64,000 nt of DNA from Neopestalotiopsis rosae (Eukaryota > Ascomycota > Sordariomycetes > Amphisphaeriales > Sporocadaceae), in assembly GCA_023078685.1 (NCBI GenBank), contig JALGAS010000003.1, positions 4,464,001 to 4,528,000 of the forward strand, read 5' to 3'. Made by a program: the position numbers and the translations under genes. Shown one piece after another: positions 47,524 to 57,386 of this stretch (the first letter of the stretch is position 1; each line of letters opens with the position of its first letter). The notes beneath the pieces were generated by a model. It was given only the letters and a program-made list of their open reading frames with translations. It was not told the DNA's origin and did no database searches.

Positions 47524-48051
47524 ATGACATATAGCGACAAGATAGTATCCTTGTTAGCCGTCTATTGCGCATTTTTGCTGGGTATTGATCGCAATGTTGT
47601 CTTGGCAGCCATCAACAGCGGAGGGGTCGGAGTCACCATGGATAATGTGACAAATGCGGCGGTAAACGCCTCTGGTGTCGCCTTTATTCAAGGATACGAT
47701 GTGTCCCAGATGTTTCCGAGCACTGTGATGGGGGGATGGTCACTTGAGCTTAATGTCTTTGCAGATCTCCCCGCCTCGACAGAAGATGGCGAATCGGGCT
47801 TCGTGACTATATCACAAGTATACCTGACGAGGCCTAATTCCACAATCGACGACTCTTGGATTATCTGTGCAACATGGCTCAGGCGAGTCAAAGTTTCTGC
47901 AGGTGACGATGGCTTGTGCAGCTCCGCACTCGGCAGTCAATGCGTCGAAGCCTTGCAGGCACAAGTCATCGATGCTAACGAGGACGCCGGTCATTGTCCG
48001 ACACCTAGCAGTCTGCCGAAATCATGCAAGGATGTTTTGTCGGGACCGTGA
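47524..48051 (+). CDS. Small secreted protein, unknown family
   Basis: A 175-residue protein from the ATG at 47524 (an upstream in-frame TTG or ATA start is unlikely). The N-terminus has a signal-peptide-like core (IVSLLAVYCAFLLGI) followed by VVLAAINSGG. The mature part is about 145 residues with Cys pairs near the C-terminus (ICATW, GLC, QCVEAL, GHC, KSC), several N-x-S/T sites and beta-rich stretches. The stop at 48051 directly follows a possible donor (gtgagc), so a second exon after 48099 cannot be excluded. Probably a secreted cell-wall or effector-like protein; that is a guess from size, Cys content and signal peptide. Confidence 0.55.
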   Translation: MTYSDKIVSLLAVYCAFLLGIDRNVVLAAINSGGVGVTMDNVTNAAVNASGVAFIQGYDVSQMFPSTVMGGWSLELNVFADLPASTEDGESGFVTISQVYLTRPNSTIDDSWIICATWLRRVKVSAGDDGLCSSALGSQCVEALQAQVIDANEDAGHCPTPSSLPKSCKDVLSGP

Positions 48052-49552
48052 GCAGGCGGCCGTAAGTAGCATTTGACATTCGCTCTCTAGGAGTCTTTTC
48101 TGTTTAATAGAGTGGAAGTTGGTGCAGGAACCTGGCTCGACGTGTAAACAGTCGAGCGACAAATGTGCAGGTAAAGTTGAGAAAGCAAGAAGATATGAGG
48201 CAAAAGTTGTGCGACTATACTGGAGTTTGCACAATGAATTCCCACGGTCCGATCGACACCACGAGACAATGGCAACGAGGGTCGCATTGGGCGCGCACGT
48301 TGGCAATTTCATGTCGTCGACAGCAGGCAGAGGACCAGGCTTTACCGGCCATTATCGTTATTCAGTAATTCATATTTCTGTTCAATCGCACCCGCAAAGC
48401 TGGTCTATGAATTTGATGCATTCACTTTTTGACCGAGCCTCCCGCCAACTCATTCACTGCATCCCCTCATTTATGGTCCACAATACTAATGTTAGATTAT
48501 TGAGCTTCCCACTTGATGCTTTTACGATTAGAGAGTATTCTCTTGAAATTCTAATGCTTCCAAACCACAATTAAATTTCTTGCGGGACAATCGTTCAAGG
48601 TCAATGTGCCATCTAAGAGGGGTTAGCATAGAGGTGCGAGACTCTGTTTCAAATTTAAGTACCGGCTTGGATCATCCACACGATCTTCGCCTTCCCATGC
48701 GCTGATTGTGGATTTCTTTGTGTACAGGGGTATGTAATGTGGCCCAGACGACTGAGCGCCTATCTTAATACCTAACTGCAATTCATCTTAGTATGGTTAT
48801 CTTATAGAAGTATTCACCTACCAGGAATGCATCGATTTGCTGACAGGAATCCCACCTCTGCCAGAATCTGATGTTATATAGCAATTTGGATCTCAAAGTC
48901 ATGAAAGATCGGAAATGATCTTGTTACATATCGCGGCCGCTCACCGCCTAGAGTTCTGCATACATTTGATTGATGTGGATTGCTCCGCTACACTGGTGTA
49001 TCACTTTCAATTGGGTCGGGACATATTATTTACCACACCAGATAGGTACGGCACAACGTAGTACTTCATAGATCCTAGAGACGATCAATCCCCTCCTGAC
49101 TTATCAAAATACCCCAGCGGCCTCCAAAAAATAGGAAAAGCCAAAAAGCTAAAGCCTTCGGCACAAATGCGTTTCGTAAATCTTCTAGGATCGTCTCATC
49201 TACTAAGTGAGGAAGGCGAATGATGCTGACTGCCAATCTCGCTACCTAGTCATTGTAAGACATTGCTTACAACGGACTGTCCATTTATCATCTTTCCCCA
49301 GTACTCTCTCCATCTTCTCCATTATATTAGACCATAAAGCTAGTGCCACATCTATCTGGCCTTGTTCTAGGCGGATCAAGGCCAGATTGAAGTTGTTGAT
49401 AAGCGTAAAAGGGTGCAGTTCTCAAAGAAAGAATAGAGCCCCTCTGAATCACATCCACCATTAATTCTACCGCGATCACCTTTCAGCCATTTTGGGGCTT
49501 GGGAATATTCTAGTTACCTGCTGTATGGAATAAACGGAACCAGAATGCAAAA
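48052..49552. other. Degenerate intergenic region
   Basis: About 1.5 kb with AT-rich segments and no intact gene. A short stretch near 48926-48990 translates as LLHIAAAHRLEFCIHLI, vaguely ankyrin-like, in the same strand as the clear ankyrin relic downstream; it may be part of the same decayed gene. Confidence 0.4.
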
Positions 49553-49876
49553 GATAGTACCGGTCGGACACCGCTATAGCGGGCAGCCGAAAATGGACAT
49601 ACCGAAGTGGACCAACTGCTTCTCGGGACGAAGGATGTAGATGTCAACGCGCAGGGCGGGCACTTCTGGAACGCTCTTCAGACCGCTTCATCAAGGAGAC
49701 ACTGGGATATCGTACAGCTACTGCTCGAGAAAGGGGCCTATGTTAATGCCCAGGGCGGTATCTACAGCAACGCTCTACAGGCTGCTTCAAGCTGGGGATA
49801 CCGCGATATTGTACAAATTCTATTTATGAACATAAAGTTAGTTCTGTCAGATTTTCAAACTCGTAAGTGTAAATAG
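49553..49876 (+). pseudogene. Ankyrin-repeat gene relic with internal stop
   Basis: Three ankyrin-like units are readable: GRTPL-stop-RAAENGHTEVDQLL, then NALQTASSRRHWDIVQLLLEKGAYVNAQGG and NALQAASSWGYRDIVQIL. The TAG at 49577-49579 sits inside the first GxTPL.AA motif, where a sense codon is expected, and the 3' end decays into unrelated sequence after MNIKLV. Repeats of this GADVNAQGG type are usual in fungal NLR-like and ankyrin proteins. No start, signal or partner domain remains, so this is a fragment. Confidence 0.75.
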
Positions 49877-51215
49877 GATGTAAGCAAATGGCGGCGAATG
49901 GCAGACCCATCCCATCGCCTTGACGGTGTGCGGGGCACAACCCCCTGATATCACCCAGTTCGAAGTTCTTATATGGCTAAAATGACAGTGGATTAAGCCA
50001 TCTCCGGTTTAATAACAGAAGGATTGGTTGCGTACATATCGGTTCCAGGTTTCAAAGAACCGTTCTAGTGTAACAAAGTGTATGCAAGCTTCGTAAGACC
50101 CTGGGGTTTGCTCCTAATCTCATGGCGTAAAATAGTAAATGGGACCGAATAAATACAATGGGTACGGAACCAGGGCGACTGAAGTCAGATTTCGGGCACA
50201 CCATGCTATACCTAATAAAAGTGATAGATATAGCGGTTCTTGAATCAAAATGGTGTCGCGTGAAGTTTTAAAGTATCAGCACATTTGAGACATCGTCTAT
50301 TAAGCCTGTGACTTGCACGTATCGTGTCTTGGCGTAATGCCTAACCCTGGCGGTTTTACGTATGTACCGCCATGTGATGACAATTCGGACGGTGTAGCTT
50401 GATTTTGCCAACGCTATTACATCCCAAAGTAGTAACAGCTCCGGTGAAAAAGTGGCTGTAACAAAGGAGGCATTTGTCTTCAGGGTTCATACGCGAATAT
50501 TACGGCCAGCTATATCGCGCTATAAAATTTCGGCTAATACGTCGTTTAAGATTTATACGAAACGTATTTTGTATTGTGAGTCGTTAAGGATGCTCGAAGA
50601 CTTTATCTGACCCATGTTCATTGCTCTCATTAGCTAGTATGACACCATATTTTTGATCGAAGCGTCATTCTTCGCTAAAGTAGATCCAAGGTCAATACTT
50701 GGACTCTTATGTGGCTAAACCCTTTGCTTCATTTGCCAACAGTGGATGTTAGACCATAAGTCAATTAACCCTGACTCTTTGGATTTGTCTGTTTCACGTT
50801 GGATAGTTGATTTGTCCCTGTGGTCTAAGACAGTCGCTTGTTCCATAAGCAAGCAAGACTTGGATCATCTACTGGAGTGCAAGGTTTCAGCCAAGTAAGA
50901 CCCAAATAAGGGTCAGATGGCGTACAGGGTTCGCTCAAAAGTATTATGATACCCCGCTTTCATAATCCCTCTCCGACAATGGTTCGGCGCAAAGTGATTG
51001 TATCGATTGTGTGATACTGCTAGGGTGTATTCTAGCACAGATCTCTGCCTTATCTTGGTCACGTACGTTTGGGTATAAAGACTGCTCGTCTTCCGACTTT
51101 CTGGTAGTGATATGAATTCAATATTCACTTTAAATTACGAACTCAGACTTCCTCATCCAATACATTTGCATTACTTTCATTTTAAACTTGCCAGTCCAGC
51201 TCTGTTCAGCCGTAT
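49877..51215. other. AT-rich region upstream of the repeat-peptide gene
   Basis: About 1.3 kb without open frames of note. Stretches such as 50500-50600 are AT-rich with many TpA, consistent with an old mutated element, but no transposase or terminal repeat was recognised. Confidence 0.4.
51074..51080 (+). promoter_or_regulatory. TATA box of the repeat-peptide gene
   Basis: TATAAAG lies 136 bp upstream of the ATG at 51216. The spacing suits a fungal transcript with a leader of about 100 nt. Motif and position are the only evidence. Confidence 0.5.
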
Positions 51216-51584
51216 ATGATGCAGAACTCACTCCTCATTCTCTGCCTCAGTGCATTCCTGGCAGCAGCAAAACCTTTGCCCGCACTCCGTGGTGTTGATG
51301 CCAGAATCGACTCCCCTGACATGGAAATCACTGCAGACTACTACAGTGCCCCTCAGGTCAAACGCGAAGAAGCCTCAGCCGACTATTATAGTGCTCCTCA
51401 GGTCAAGCGCGAAGAAGCCTCAACCGACTACTACAGTGCCCCTCAGGTCAAACGCGAAGAAGCCTCAGCCGACTACTACAGTGCTCCTCAGGTCAAGCGC
51501 GAAGAAGCCTCAACCGACTACTATAGTGCCCCTCAGGTCAAACGCGAAGAAGCCTCAGCCGACTACTATAGTGCTCCTCAGTAG
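51216..51584 (+). CDS. Secreted Kex2-processed repeat protein, candidate RiPP/cyclic-peptide precursor
   Basis: A 122-residue precursor. Residues 1-18 form a clear signal peptide (LLILCLSAFLAAA), and a short leader runs to about residue 40. Then come five 15-residue units DYYSAPQVKREEAS(A/T) and a sixth that stops after DYYSAPQ. Kex2-type Lys-Arg sites fall at 49-50, 64-65, 79-80, 94-95 and 109-110. Signal peptide plus tandem identical cores with KR sites is the layout of fungal Kex2-processed repeat proteins. Among these are dikaritin precursors (ustiloxin, phomopsin, asperipin, epichloecyclins), whose Tyr-containing core directly precedes KR, as YYSAPQ(V) does here. Sexual alpha-pheromone precursors share the layout, but their Trp-Cys core is absent. 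No introns. A tailoring oxidase of the UstYa/DUF3328 family was not found within the window. The start has two adjacent ATGs (51216 and 51219). Confidence 0.85.
   Translation: MMQNSLLILCLSAFLAAAKPLPALRGVDARIDSPDMEITADYYSAPQVKREEASADYYSAPQVKREEASTDYYSAPQVKREEASADYYSAPQVKREEASTDYYSAPQVKREEASADYYSAPQ
51336..51581 (+). repeat. 45-bp coding tandem repeat with 90-bp higher-order period
   Basis: Five 45-bp units and a partial sixth encode the peptide repeat. Units alternate in DNA: one type has gcccct...aaacgc...gcc (Ala), the other gctcct...aagcgc...acc (Thr). The real expansion unit is therefore 90 bp. Near-identity between copies indicates recent expansion or gene conversion. Confidence 0.9.
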
Positions 51585-52206
51585 AGCAGCAAGTCAATAC
51601 TGCTGCGTAGGCAGACAAACGCTGTATTCTCAGCAGGAGAAAGGCGCCAGGCTCGAATTGATCTTTATGGACGGGGCTTGTTGTATTCACGCAAGCACAG
51701 GTTAGGCATTGTCACGGTAGACTGTTGACTTAGATATCAGAACTCTGATTTCTGATTGGTCAATCCATCGGCCCGGCTATCTCGGCCGTTGATCAACAGA
51801 TATCTCTGCGGAGCTTAGCTCCCCAGCTTACAATTCAATATACTGCATGCCCCTATGGATATAGCTCCCACCAGTCATTTCATCGGGATACGTGACAATT
51901 GTAAGCTCAATTCATCATTGTGAGATAAGGCTGTCAAACAGCAGATCAGGATGAGGAGTCCCGACTAGAGTCTGGCCTTGTCTGACTATGGGATATGCAT
52001 TATCCAAGAGACGCTATGAAAGGAGAGATTCATAGCCATGGCCGCAATTAGTAGAGGCTTTCTCATTACAGCGACGAGACTGCCCTTCTCCAGCATTCTC
52101 TATAGCCCTACAGCCACCCCGCTACAGGGCTGCTAGTGATCAAGCGGATGCTGCCTCAAATTAGAAACCGGGCTTTTCCAATCTCGTTGAAACTTCTTCT
52201 GCTCCA
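51585..52206. other. Spacer between convergent genes
   Basis: The 3' regions of the repeat-peptide gene (plus) and the zinc-finger-like gene (minus). No gene or repeat was recognised. Confidence 0.4.
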
Positions 52207-53758
52207 TCACCAATGAGGTTTGAATACGGGTCTCTTGGCTAGCCACTCCTGTCGCGTGCTGCCGGACACCAATGTCGGTACGCTCGAAATTTCAGTGGTT
52301 TTTTCAAGCACCATATCGAACTCCCGTAATAAGTCCAAGGGCCCTGTACCGCTGAAAGTCTGGAGGAGCCTCATACAGATCTGATCTTCCCCTTCGGTGT
52401 CACCGTTGCCTTCTTTGGACAGGACATCGAGAAATTCTCGGAAGTCGGAAAGCGAGTGGTTCGTCTCGGCCTCGCTATCGTTCTTCTGTTCCCAATCTTT
52501 TGTGATGATTATCAGCGCGCGAACTTCTTATAGATCGGCACATGGCATGAATACTTACTTGGAATGAGGATCTTATCGGCTCGCCAAACTTTTAGATGAT
52601 TATCAGCATGCCATTTTCTTTGGGATCGGTGGATGAAATGACCACTTACACGGATTGGGAATCCTATCGGCTTCATCCAAGTGAAAGATGACTCGGTACA
52701 CTATGCACCATGTCTCAAGGTCTACTCTACCAATTTGTCTTTTCCTAACCTTGTTGATTTGCGATTTGTCAAGGCCCTCGAACTCTGGCTGCTCCAGGGC
52801 TATAGAACATTGTGTAGTCGCACGTTGATGCTGTGTCAAGTCTTCTTCCTTCTCGTAAGCCTTGAAACAGCGTGAACACCGATAAGGCAATGGACAATGC
52901 ACACGATAGATGTGTTCTCTACGATATCTTTTAGCTTTAATTCGGTGGCAAGTTTTAAAAGAAGGAGAAAAAAAACACATATGACGAACTTCAACCTTAG
53001 GATAGTCCAGCCCCTAGCTGCGCATGACACCCATGCTTTTGTCCCTGGTGTGAACCTCTCTGGGTGTCGTTTTTGAAAGGGACAGGCAAATAATTGCTCG
53101 CGATCTGGGGCCTGCCCGCGGTACTCTGGGTCTTGTACAGGTTTATCGAGAGCGTCGTCAAGATCGAATAGACACTGGACCAAAAGCGACAGCTTCCGCA
53201 GGCACGTCTCTAGCTCGGTTTCTTCACCATCTGCTGTTTCAGATGTATCGTCATCATACTCAGATCCGGAGTCACCGTCGTCAGGAAGTCCACCGTAGAT
53301 AGTGGCAAATTTTGACTCGTCGAGGAGGGATTGATATTTAGATCGTTGTTCCAGTAGTCTTTGCCGAGCTCTCGGCGACACATATCGCGGCATGTCTTCA
53401 AGTTTAGTTAGAATAGTGTAATCGGCGATAAGAAGAGTATCAAACCAAATGCTAGAACACGCGTCAGAGACCTTAGAGGAACTATTGTTGCTCTCCATAG
53501 TCCCTTTGATCTTTGAAGGGTCATGTCCATATGGCTGTTGTCTACCATGTGGTCTGAATTCCAATTCAGTAGCCTGTGTTCAATTTGCTTGAGTGGTTCC
53601 AGGTGCATTCGCGGCGACTGGTCGTCGCCTTCCTCGATAATGATCCAGATGATCACTCTGCAGGCTAGCCAAAGGCGGGCCATGATGCCTGGGATCTCCA
53701 TGTGTTCCTCCATCATTTCTGCTTGACGATATGCCTTTTGCAAACGGGCGTTAATCAT
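52207..53758 (-). CDS. Zinc-finger-like protein, kinase-less paralogue of the gene at 57387-60517
   Basis: A 427-residue model from exons 53546-53758, 52990-53492, 52650-52927 and 52207-52496, all in phase. Its C-terminal half parallels the kinase-fused gene nearby: FACPFQKRHPERFTPGTKAWVSCAARGWTI, then REHIYRVHC and RCSRCFKAYEKEEDLTQHQRATTQC (a C2H2-like cluster), and NHSLSDFREFLDVL...QICMRLLQTF at the end. The N-terminal half is different: PGIMARLWLACRVIIWIIIEEGDDQS and an acidic segment (DDGDSGSEYDDDTSE), with no kinase. The last intron contains a partial duplication of the preceding exon end with a second donor. A nuclear or nucleic-acid-binding role is possible from the finger pattern only. 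The first two junctions are the least certain. Confidence 0.6.
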
Positions 53759-53973
53759 ATGAGAATTACATTTGGTTTCATCTTCTCAATTTCCAATCGA
53801 TCGAGCGGTTCCATTCTCGTTATGTCGGGTGGTATTGAGGGGCGTCGCTTTCAATACCCCGCCTTGCACGTGCCGCATATGCGAGATAATTGTTGGTGAG
53901 ACTTAGGTAAAGGAACAATCACTGGTACAAGCACCACAAGATTCACTCCTTGGGTCATCACTTCACAAAAGCC

Positions 53974-54901
53974 ATGGCAGAAGCCTCAGGAATCGTCCCA
54001 GTGGCCCTTGGTATGCTCCCTATTGTAATTGAGGTTATCAAAGGGTTTGGCAATCTATGTCGAGTGGTGGAAATTGCGAATTCATGTACCAAACAACTCG
54101 AAGGGGTCTATGCAGCACTGAGAGTACTGGAACAGAATTTCCTCAATGAGTGTGAACTCACCTTGGAGATGGTCTCTCCAGGTACGCAACCTCCCGTCCT
54201 GATGACCAAGGATCTGGAAAATCCCCTCTGGACCGGTGATGCGCTTGAGGCTCGTATTCGAACACGTTTTTCTGGAAGTTATTAACAGTTTACGGCGCTC
54301 ATCGAAGCACTGCATGGGATCCAGGTGCTTCTTGAGACCGAATTAAGCATATTTGACGATATCCTCAAAGAGAAACAAAATGTATGCGAATACCTACATA
54401 GTCCCACCCCCATCAGCCTCTCTTACTTTGCTAACCGGTTTTCAGCGCGAGTCGCGACGTTCGGTATTCAACCGCCTACGATTGCGTTCACACGTTGGAC
54501 TTCATCTTTCTTCGTATGAAGAGAAGATCAGTCACATTCGCCAATATAACTACGACATCACCGTCCTACGAGATGAAGTTGAGTGTCTCAGAACGGCTTA
54601 GAAAAATCTGGAAACTTCGTCTCGCAACCCCCAGACAGACCTGTGCGTCCGAAATAGATCCCAATAGTATATAGACGATATTCAGAAATGCTCATGCCAC
54701 ATTCAACACCGCATTTTCACGCCAGTGCGACGAACATCTTGATCATTGTGTCACACTTGAAATCCATGTCAGAAGCCAAGATCAACGGTTTACGCGGCTC
54801 GAAATTGCTATGATACAACGGTAGGTTCTTAACTATGGCTATCATCACTGTACATGATTACTTACTGACTGGAATAACAGTGCGAGGATTGAATGTTCCT
54901 G
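53974..54901 (+). pseudogene. Decayed HET/NLR-associated helical protein gene (MAEASGIV type)
   Basis: Starts at the ATG at 53974 with MAEASGIVPVALGMLPIVIEVI, the hydrophobic N-terminus of a common fungal protein type whose C-terminal part is often annotated DUF7580. FxNECELTLEMV and the EARIRTRF segments match that type. The frame is broken by TAA at 54283-54285 and TAG at 54599-54601. In both cases the expected codon is CAA or CAG, a C-to-T change in a CpA context. Reading on past the stops gives coherent family-like sequence (FTALIEALHGIQVLLETELSIFDDI, then after an intron VECLRTA and KNLETSSRNPQ) and a further decayed part reaching about 54830-54900. Divergent from the zinc-finger-like gene (215 bp between starts). 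Family identity is moderately sure; loss of function is likely. Confidence 0.65.
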
Positions 54902-55630
54902 CGACTGGTCCTCCACGCCCGTCATCGGCGGCCGGAATGGGTGCCGAGAGCAGGTACCGAGTGCAATGGCCAAAATGTCAGGCGGGTACGATTTCCGGAG
55001 CTTAAGCTTAAAAGTGCACTTGTTCGGCCAGCTTCCTTGAAGCCTTCGTGTTTGATTAGTCTCTGTTCAATAGAAAACAAGTGTGCATACTTACAGCACA
55101 CTTGGTTGGTTGAGTATGGCGCATTGAACTGTTCTGCGAACGTGCTTGCCGCATGTAAGAGATGTTGGGTTGTCTGTAGTTTATGCCTGCCTAAGAACAC
55201 CGGCACCACACTCTGCGAACCAACACTGGATATCTGGCATATCTTTATGAGGAGTCACCTTGTCAACATTCATTCTATTAAAGAAAAGACAGCTTGTAGG
55301 GGCTTGCGCTAGCAGAAGGGAAACCTGCGAGGCCTTTTGAAGAAGAGTCCCGTAGGTCAGGCCTCGATGCCCCCATGGCTCAGGCTGTCTATTCAGCTCG
55401 TTCATGTAGTACGCTGACGCCTTTTGAAAATGACTCCAAAGATTAATGAAGGTCGACCTCGCTACGTGATGATCGCGAAACTTTCCACCGGCTCAGATGA
55501 ACTGTTCTTGGAGCGATCTAACTAAGAGACAGGCTGTCAAGACTCTTTCACGATTGCATCGCCTGATAAAGTCGATGTCTGGGGGAGTGCGGTAGATAGG
55601 ATGACATCATTGACGGTGCTGTTATGCCGG
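54902..55630. other. Spacer, possibly the eroded end of the pseudogene
   Basis: About 0.7 kb with overlapping short frames on both strands and no clear product. It probably includes further remains of the pseudogene upstream. Confidence 0.35.
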
Positions 55631-56455
55631 TCATTTCATATGGCTATCAAGAATGACTGGCTCCTTCCAGCGCTTTGTGTGCGACTTGTACGCTCTGAAC
55701 TTGAGATAAAACAGGCTGATAATTGGCGGCGCGGCGAGCAAGGCTCCTACAATTGCTCCTATCATGCTCCCGTTGAGTCTATTGCCACCTGATGACGGCT
55801 CTGCGCTGGGCGGCACTGACGGAGGCGGAAGTGTCGTCGCGGCACCTCCGAAGCAAGAGTCAACATGTGAAACGGTGTCTTGTACCCAAACCGCAAAACT
55901 GTCCACCACGTCAGATGAGCTGTCTTGGGAGCGATCCAACAAAAATGCACAAGTTTCGTTCAGAGCAGAAGGCTATTACCCCGCGGATCAGAATGCCACT
56001 CCTGCACATAGTAGGCTTTATAGTAAGCTTTGAAAGAGGAGACTCACAGGGCTTGTCTGACAAAACTCGAAAATTGAGATCAAGTTGTCGGCACTACTAT
56101 CACAGCTAGCGCTAGTCCCCTGGTCATTTGCTCGGGTCGTCAATTCGTTGGCCTGTGCCGCCAGCTTGCTAGCATCTTCCGACGCCTTCCACGCTAGGAT
56201 CGAGAAGGCGCCGAAGATAGTGGCGAGGGTGAGGCCCAGGAGCTGCAGCAGGAAGTTGTAGAGAAACTCTGAAATAGCCGACTGACTCTTCGCGGCCTGC
56301 ATTTGCAATGCCACCAATATCTTGAGTTCTTGCAAAATCTGTAGTTGTGCATCTTGGTAGACCTCTCCCGTAGCTCTTGGGTCTAGATGTTGGTCTTCCG
56401 CGGCTGGTGCTGGCGCTGGTAGGCCCTTCATGGGAGTGATAGGTGCGACTTCCAT
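55631..56455 (-). CDS. Two-transmembrane protein, unknown function
   Basis: A 249-residue model from exons 56048-56455 and 55631-55972, joined after CQTSP in phase 0 (75-nt intron; an acceptor further in would break frame). A Pro/Ala-rich head is followed by an amphipathic helix (QILQELKILVALQMQAAKSQ), a transmembrane segment (FLYNFLLQLLGLTLATIFGAFSILAW), a helix-rich stretch, a Cys-bearing loop, a Pro-rich linker, and a second transmembrane segment (GSMIGAIVGALLAAPPIISLFYL) with a short basic tail. The start is the ATG at 56455. No family is recognised; similar two-TM proteins sit next to NLR-type and kinase genes in fungi, which is suggestive only. Confidence 0.6.
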
Positions 56456-57386
56456 TTGGATGCGGCTCCTGGACTATAAACTTTAAAAAGGTCCATTCAT
56501 AATCATGCCGATCTGTAATGACCGAGAAGCATGTTATAAACCGCCATTTCAGCTGAGGGTTTCGAGGTGAATCGTTCAGCCTCAGCTGAGGCGCATTGCT
56601 CGCTGACCATCACGTGATCGCTTGGAAATAGAGCTACCCGGATATAAGACAATATGGAAAACACGCCTCAACTGGTTAGAAAGATGAGATGCGAACGAAG
56701 CGCTTGTGAAAAGATCACTATTTCCACGTTTCTTTGTAGTCAAGAGAGGTTCTCAAAGTCATCCGATGTGCCCAAAGGTTTATTCGTGGTGGGTTCGACC
56801 TAGGAACGTCCGGGACGATTCAAGGCAACGACATGTGGCATTTGATCCTGGTGAAAACACGCCAAGATAAACTCAAAGGGTTGATTTCACGCCTAATCCA
56901 ATGCGAAGAGGAAGATGTGGTTGCGAGAGTGAATAAAGGTGTCTGTGTTCGTCAGCTCGAGCCATAAAGAGATGTGTTGCAGGGCTGATGTCAAATGCTC
57001 AAGCAGTTGATCTGCGATTGACCCCATACACGTCAATGTCAAAGAGGCACTTCATGGTATGCTCACCATGCACATTTATGTGAACTTTATAATATATACG
57101 TCAACATAATTCATGCAGACCGGTCTTAAAGCTAGAAGGCGGTACTGACTGCGTGGTGTTTCTACTGTGTCAGTATTAGATCATCTTGGTGGGGGAGAGA
57201 TAAGTTTTGACCTTGTGCACAAAACGCCGTTTTACTCTAGACATTCAAATTTCTGCCGGCGATTGTAACAAAATTCAAACAAGTGGAATAAAGTGTCAAT
57301 CGCTAAAACATTTGAAAGAGATTGCTCATAATCATGTCAGAAAAGTCTATATAAACATACAATAAAACATAGGAAACCGACGTTCA
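56456..57386. other. Spacer between two minus-strand genes
   Basis: About 0.9 kb of AT-rich sequence containing the two-TM gene's promoter and the 3' flank of the kinase fusion. No gene or repeat was recognised. Confidence 0.4.

Noticed and set aside
47524..48051. Possibility that the secreted protein is a UstYa/DUF3328 oxidase for the repeat peptide
   Set aside because: The HxxHC motifs and transmembrane helix of that family are not present.
51216..51584. Identification of the repeat protein as a sexual alpha-pheromone precursor
   Set aside because: The layout fits, but the conserved Trp-Cys core of ascomycete alpha-pheromones is absent.
51250..51705. 151-codon open frame overlapping the repeat-peptide gene in another frame
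   Set aside because: The 45-bp period keeps all frames open; this is a shadow, and only the first frame has a signal peptide and KR sites.
54893..55312. 139-codon plus-strand frame after the pseudogene
   Set aside because: It has a non-ATG start and low-complexity content, and overlaps frames on the other strand.
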